Of a stretch of 25,801 nucleotides of DNA, positions 22,698-25,801 are shown in pieces; position 1 is the first letter of the stretch; each line of letters opens with the position of its first letter. Below the pieces are notes generated by a model, which did not search any database, had not been told where the DNA came from, and saw nothing but the letters and a program-made list of their open reading frames with translations. This stretch comes from JBOGDS01 sp050743075 (GTDB lineage: Bacteria > Actinomycetota > Actinomycetes > Jiangellales > Jiangellaceae): positions 1-25,801 of the forward strand of contig JBOGDS010000050.1 in NCBI GenBank assembly GCA_050743075.1, in the 5' to 3' direction. The position numbers were made by a program, and so were the translations under genes.

Positions 22698-24275
22698 TCA
22701 GCGGAGCTTGATCAGCGGCTTGATGTCGGCCTCGGCGATCGTGCCTGCCGTCACCCGGACCACGATCAGCGGGGCACCGACCACACCGTCGGGCAGGTCG
22801 ACCTTGACGAAGTACAGACCGGGCTCGACGTCGACGAAGCCGAACCAGCCCGAGCCGTCGGACAGGTGCGTGATCTCGTCGCCGCGCCCGATGACCGGGT
22901 CGAGGGTGACCCCCACCTGGTCCAGCGGCGTGCCGTCACGGGTGATCAGCTCGCCGGCGACGTTGCCGGTGGTCGGGTCCGTCTTCCACGACATCTCCGG
23001 CACCGCCGCCTCCTCGGCGAAGAGGGCGTCCGGACCGGTCGTCAGCGCTGCGGTGAGGGCGTCGCGCTCTGCCGACCGCAGCTCCCACGGTCCGTCGACG
23101 TGGGCGTTGCTGGGGTTGGCGTAGGAGTAGCCGCTCCAGCCGGCAGCCACATTGCCCGCGGCGGTGGGCGTCACGATGTCGCGGACCTGGTCGACCGAGC
23201 TCTGGATGTCGTTGAGGTACAGCGCCGGACCGTTCACCGCCTGCCGGTCGCCCTGGTAATCGGCGATGACTTCGGTCCACTCGTCGAACATCTGGTTCTG
23301 GTTGTTGCCGGGGACGGTCATCCAGTCGCGCTTGTAGTTCATCGCGACGACGGTGTCCATGATCCCTTCCTCGAGCCAGCCCTTCCAGTTCTGCAGGACC
23401 TCGGCGTAGGTACGGGTCTTCTCCCAGCCGCCGACGGTCTGCGGACCGTGGCCGTAGGTGATGCCGTCCATGGACAACCGAGCCTGCGGGTCGACCTCGA
23501 AGATGCCGAGGTAGATCTTGCGAACCAGCGTGGTGATCTGGTCCCGGCGCCAGTCGCTGAACTGGGCGTCCGATGGAAGCGGTACGTCGGTACGGCCAGT
23601 GAGCGCCTGGAAGCGGGCGATCGAGGTCTCGCTGTAACCCCAGTCGCTGTGCGTCGTGGTCGAGTTGAAGTCCGGGTACCGGATGTAGTCGAGGTTGATG
23701 CCGTCGACGTCGTAGTTGCTGACGATGCTTTGGATGCCGTCGACGATGTAGTCGACCGCCGCCGGGTTGGCTGGATCCAGGTAGAGGTTGTTGCCGATTC
23801 GCTCGGTGCCGTCGGCCTTCTTGTTCAACCAGCGGTCGGCGCCGGTCGCCGACAGGCCGTGCTGGTTGGCGACGTGCTCGGGGGACGAGTGCGGGGTGGC
23901 CGAGTTCCACATCGTGTTGACGTTGACCCAGGCGTGGACCTCCAGGCCGGCGGCGTGACCCTGCTCGATGATCTCGGCCAGCGGGTCGTACGGCAGCGCC
24001 GCGACGGTGGCGTCGGTACGCGGGTAGAGCGCGTCGTTGCAGAAGCAGTCGTAGCGGCGCACGGTCTGCACGATCAACGCGTTCGCGTTGATATCCTGCG
24101 CATCCGCGACCAGGTCGGTGACCTGCGCGGGGGTGTAAATGCCCTCGTTGAACGCGTCGACCCAGAAGCTGCGCCACTGCTCGGGCGGATCGTCGGCACC
24201 AGCCGGTGTCGAAGCGGCGAGGGCTGCGGCCAGCAGGGCGCATGTGGTCAGTGCCGTGGCGAGTAGTCGTCTCAT
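22698..24275 (-). CDS. Secreted GHL10/DUF187 glycoside hydrolase (YngK/DigH-like), 525 aa
   Basis: ATG 24275 follows GGAGGA. Signal peptide at 1-26 (MRRLLATALTTCALLAAALA...PAGA-DD). The catalytic TIM barrel, family-10-like, has EQWRSFWVDAFNEGIYTPAQ, INANALIVQTVRRYDCFCND, GLEVHAWVNVNTMWNS, NLYLDPANPAAVDYIVDGIQ, the acid-rich strand YDVDGINLDYIRYPDF with the D-x-x-x-x-D that is hallmark and probable catalytic site of this family, and IMDTVVAMNYKRDW. A C-terminal beta domain (about 435-525, GNVAGELITRDGTPLDQVGV ... GLYFVKVDLPDGV) resembles a carboxypeptidase-regulatory/SdrD-like fold. E. coli DigH (YddW) of this family cuts peptidoglycan glycan strands lacking stem peptides. Divergent from a GntR regulator and amino-sugar kinase, sharing CTAGACCA operators with them. 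Confidence 0.9.
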   Translation of the reverse strand: MRRLLATALTTCALLAAALAASTPAGADDPPEQWRSFWVDAFNEGIYTPAQVTDLVADAQDINANALIVQTVRRYDCFCNDALYPRTDATVAALPYDPLAEIIEQGHAAGLEVHAWVNVNTMWNSATPHSSPEHVANQHGLSATGADRWLNKKADGTERIGNNLYLDPANPAAVDYIVDGIQSIVSNYDVDGINLDYIRYPDFNSTTTHSDWGYSETSIARFQALTGRTDVPLPSDAQFSDWRRDQITTLVRKIYLGIFEVDPQARLSMDGITYGHGPQTVGGWEKTRTYAEVLQNWKGWLEEGIMDTVVAMNYKRDWMTVPGNNQNQMFDEWTEVIADYQGDRQAVNGPALYLNDIQSSVDQVRDIVTPTAAGNVAAGWSGYSYANPSNAHVDGPWELRSAERDALTAALTTGPDALFAEEAAVPEMSWKTDPTTGNVAGELITRDGTPLDQVGVTLDPVIGRGDEITHLSDGSGWFGFVDVEPGLYFVKVDLPDGVVGAPLIVVRVTAGTIAEADIKPLIKLR

Positions 24276-24305
24276 GCGGGTCCTCCGGCGGACGTCGTCA
24301 ACGAA

Positions 24306-24403
24306 TGGACTAGACCAACAAGACGAAAGTAGGGCACGATTCGATAAACGTCTAGACCAAAAGCCTTCCAAATCTGGGATCTGCGGCCTACAGTCCTAGA
24401 CCA
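24306..24403. promoter_or_regulatory. Three CTAGACCA operator boxes in the divergent promoter
   Basis: Boxes at 24306-24317 (TGGACTAGACCA), 24348-24359 (ACGTCTAGACCA) and 24392-24403 (AGTCCTAGACCA). All keep CTAGACCA; the first matches the dyad TGGTCTAGACCA at 11 of 12. The third, extended to ACAGTCCTAGACCACT, agrees with 13 of 16 positions of the DasR box ACTGGTCTAGACCACT. Centre-to-centre spacing is 42 and 44 bp, about four helical turns. Likely bound by the GntR/UTRA protein next door, repressing both directions. Confidence 0.8.
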
Positions 24404-24453
24404 CTGCCGGGTCAGCATCGGCCGACCCGACAATCGCGCCTCAGGAGCCACGA

Positions 24454-25188
24454 GTGCAGACGGCGAAGTACCACTCGATCCGCGACGAGATCCTCGACCT
24501 CGTCGCCGAGCTCGCCGTGGGCGACGCCTTGCCGCCCGAGCGGACGCTCGCGCCCAGGTTCGGGGTGTCCAGGATGACGCTGCGCCGTGCGGTCGAGGAG
24601 CTTGTCCGCGAGGGTCGTCTGGTCCGCCGGCACGGTGCCGGCACCTACGTCGCCGAGCCGAAGATCGCCCAGGGGCTCGCGGTCACGTCCTTCTCCGAGG
24701 ACATGCGCCAGCGCGGCTCGGTGCCGTCCAGCCGGACGCTGCAGGTCGACGAGATCATGGCGGGTGCTCAGCTGGGCCGCCGACTGGACATCTCGCCCGG
24801 CGAGCGCGTCGTGCGGGTGGTCCGCCTGCGGCTCGCCGACGACGCCCCGATGGCGGTCGAGACGCTGCACGTGCCCCAGTCGGTGGCGCCCGGCCTGGAT
24901 GGGGAGGCGCTACGCGACCACTCGTTCTACGAGCTGCTGGCCCAGCGCTACGGAGTCGTGCTCGCAGGTGGCGTCCAGACGATCGAGGCGACGGTCACCG
25001 ACGAGTCCGAGTCGCAGATCCTGCAGATCCCGATCCACTCGCCGGCATTCCTGTTCGAGCGGGTCTCGCACGCGGTCGACGGGCGCGTAGTGGAGTTCGT
25101 CCGGTCGGTCTACCGGGGAGACCGCTACCAGTTCCGGGTCGAGCTCCACTCCGCCGCGTCGGCCCCCCGCGACGGAGTCCTGTCGTGA
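24454..25188 (+). CDS. GntR-family regulator with UTRA domain (HutC/DasR type), 244 aa
   Basis: GTG 24454 follows CAGGAG. The winged helix at residues 1-72 shows KYHSIRDEILDLVAELAVGD, ALPPERTLAPRFGVSRMTLR and EGRLVRRHGAGTYVAEPKIA. The UTRA effector domain (about 85-235) shows TSFSEDMRQRGSVPSSRTLQ, LDISPGERVVRVVRLRLADD, PMAVETLHVPQ, FYELLAQRYGVVLAGGVQTI and the C-terminal VEFVRSVYRGDRYQFRVEL. UTRA domains bind small sugars, often aminosugar phosphates: DasR binds GlcN-6-P and GlcNAc-6-P. The stop overlaps the kinase start (GTGA), so effector production and sensing are coupled. Three DasR-like boxes lie upstream, indicating autoregulation and control of the divergent glycosidase. Confidence 0.93.
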   Translation: MQTAKYHSIRDEILDLVAELAVGDALPPERTLAPRFGVSRMTLRRAVEELVREGRLVRRHGAGTYVAEPKIAQGLAVTSFSEDMRQRGSVPSSRTLQVDEIMAGAQLGRRLDISPGERVVRVVRLRLADDAPMAVETLHVPQSVAPGLDGEALRDHSFYELLAQRYGVVLAGGVQTIEATVTDESESQILQIPIHSPAFLFERVSHAVDGRVVEFVRSVYRGDRYQFRVELHSAASAPRDGVLS

Positions 25189-25801
25189 CGGTCCTCGCGG
25201 TCGACGCGGGCCGTACCACCTGCCGCGCCGCGGTCTTCACGGCGGGTGGGCGGGGTGCGACCGTGGCACTCGACAGCGGCGCGACGCTGACCGACCCTGG
25301 TGGCCCGGCACGCCTGGCCGCGCTGGTCGAAACGTGCGCCCGCGCGCTCGACGACCCCTCGCTGCGCTCGACCGAATCGCTGGTCGTGGGAGCCGCCGGC
25401 GCGTTGTCGCGCCCCCACGCCGCCGCCGCGCTCGCCGACGCGCTGCTGACGACATCGGTCGGTGCCGGCGAGATCGTCGTGACCAGCGACGTCGTCGTCG
25501 CTCATGCGGGTGCTCTGGACAGCGCACCCGGCGTTGTCGTCGTCGCCGGTACCGGAGCCGTCGCCTTCGCGGTCGACGGGAGCGGGCGGGCGATCACGGT
25601 CGACGGCGGGGGCTACCTGGTTGGTGACGCCGGCAGCGGGTTCGCTGTCGGCCGGGCCGGTCTCTCGGCGGCACAGCGCCACCGTGACGGCCGGGCCGGC
25701 GGATCGGCGGGCCTCGCGGCGGCCGCCGAGAGAGAGTTCGGGCCGCTCGACGGCCTGGCCGGCCGGCTGCACGCCGGTCCCGACCCGGCCAGGACCGTGG
25801 C
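25185..25801 (+). CDS. BadF/BcrA-type kinase, N-acetylglucosamine kinase-like (partial)
   Basis: The frame opens at GTG 25185, overlapping the regulator stop, and stays open to the window end (205 residues seen of an expected ~300). Phosphate-1 motif TVLAVDAGRTTCRAAVF, then TSDVVVAHAGAL with the catalytic-type Asp, phosphate-2 VVVVAGTGAVAFAVDGSG and GGYLVGDAGSGFAVGRAGL, as in BadF/BadG/BcrA/BcrD ATPases that include GlcNAc kinase and MurNAc/GlcNAc kinase MurK. It would phosphorylate an imported amino sugar, and its product would be the natural effector of the upstream UTRA regulator. Substrate choice between GlcNAc, GlcN and MurNAc cannot be made from this half. Confidence 0.88.
   Translation, partial: MTVLAVDAGRTTCRAAVFTAGGRGATVALDSGATLTDPGGPARLAALVETCARALDDPSLRSTESLVVGAAGALSRPHAAAALADALLTTSVGAGEIVVTSDVVVAHAGALDSAPGVVVVAGTGAVAFAVDGSGRAITVDGGGYLVGDAGSGFAVGRAGLSAAQRHRDGRAGGSAGLAAAAEREFGPLDGLAGRLHAGPDPARTV

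Noticed and set aside
22866..24266. A 466-residue plus-strand frame opposite the glycoside hydrolase
   Set aside because: Valine/aspartate-rich antisense shadow with no motif or ribosome site; the minus-strand frame has signal peptide and catalytic barrel.

Overview
The window is high-GC DNA with GTG/TTG starts, GGAGG-type ribosome sites and actinobacterial gene families throughout: LuxR/TPR regulators, GPP34, SHOCT, a fused SecDF, an FprA-type ferredoxin reductase and a DasR-like GntR regulator. A soil-type actinomycete is the best guess; the genus cannot be fixed from sequence alone. I see no rRNA, tRNA, CRISPR array or insertion sequence.

Left part (about 1-14.2 kb) is rich in broken genes. 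A LuxR-type regulator (357-1995), an alpha/beta hydrolase (2134-3016), a flavin monooxygenase (3013-4174), an ester cyclase (4167-about 4603) and a 5'-truncated methyltransferase (4647-about 5200, minus strand) look like one regulated catabolic or detoxification cluster in which nearly every member carries a frameshift, stop or truncation. The hydrolase and ester cyclase are each preceded by a copy of the same ~58-bp element containing a GGGTAG-AA-CTACCC dyad. Next comes an intact amine-utilisation block: a copper amine oxidase (minus), and a divergent GPP34-family protein plus APC permease (plus). After a cysteine-free HesB/IscA-like protein there is a second gene graveyard: a multiply frameshifted kinase/LPG-synthase-TM membrane protein (10514-12041), an intact SHOCT protein, a decayed glutaminase-STAS gene, and an SLC13 transporter remnant abutting a DUF4143 remnant.

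Middle part (14.1-20 kb) is a minus-strand run: PaaI-type thioesterase, ferredoxin-NADP reductase and sulfite oxidase form a tight operon (the sulfite oxidase has a C-terminal frameshift), preceded by a fused SecDF and a small secreted protein.

Right part (20.1-25.8 kb) looks healthy. It holds a DedA membrane protein whose start codon lies in a 21-bp-arm hairpin, and a MarR-MFS operon with a perfect palindrome at its promoter. A divergent locus follows: a secreted GHL10/DUF187 glycoside hydrolase (minus) faces a GntR/UTRA regulator and a translationally overlapping BadF-type amino-sugar kinase (plus, cut by the window end). Their shared intergenic region carries three CTAGACCA boxes at 42-44 bp spacing, close to the DasR box. 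I infer a self-contained amino-sugar or peptidoglycan-glycan salvage unit.
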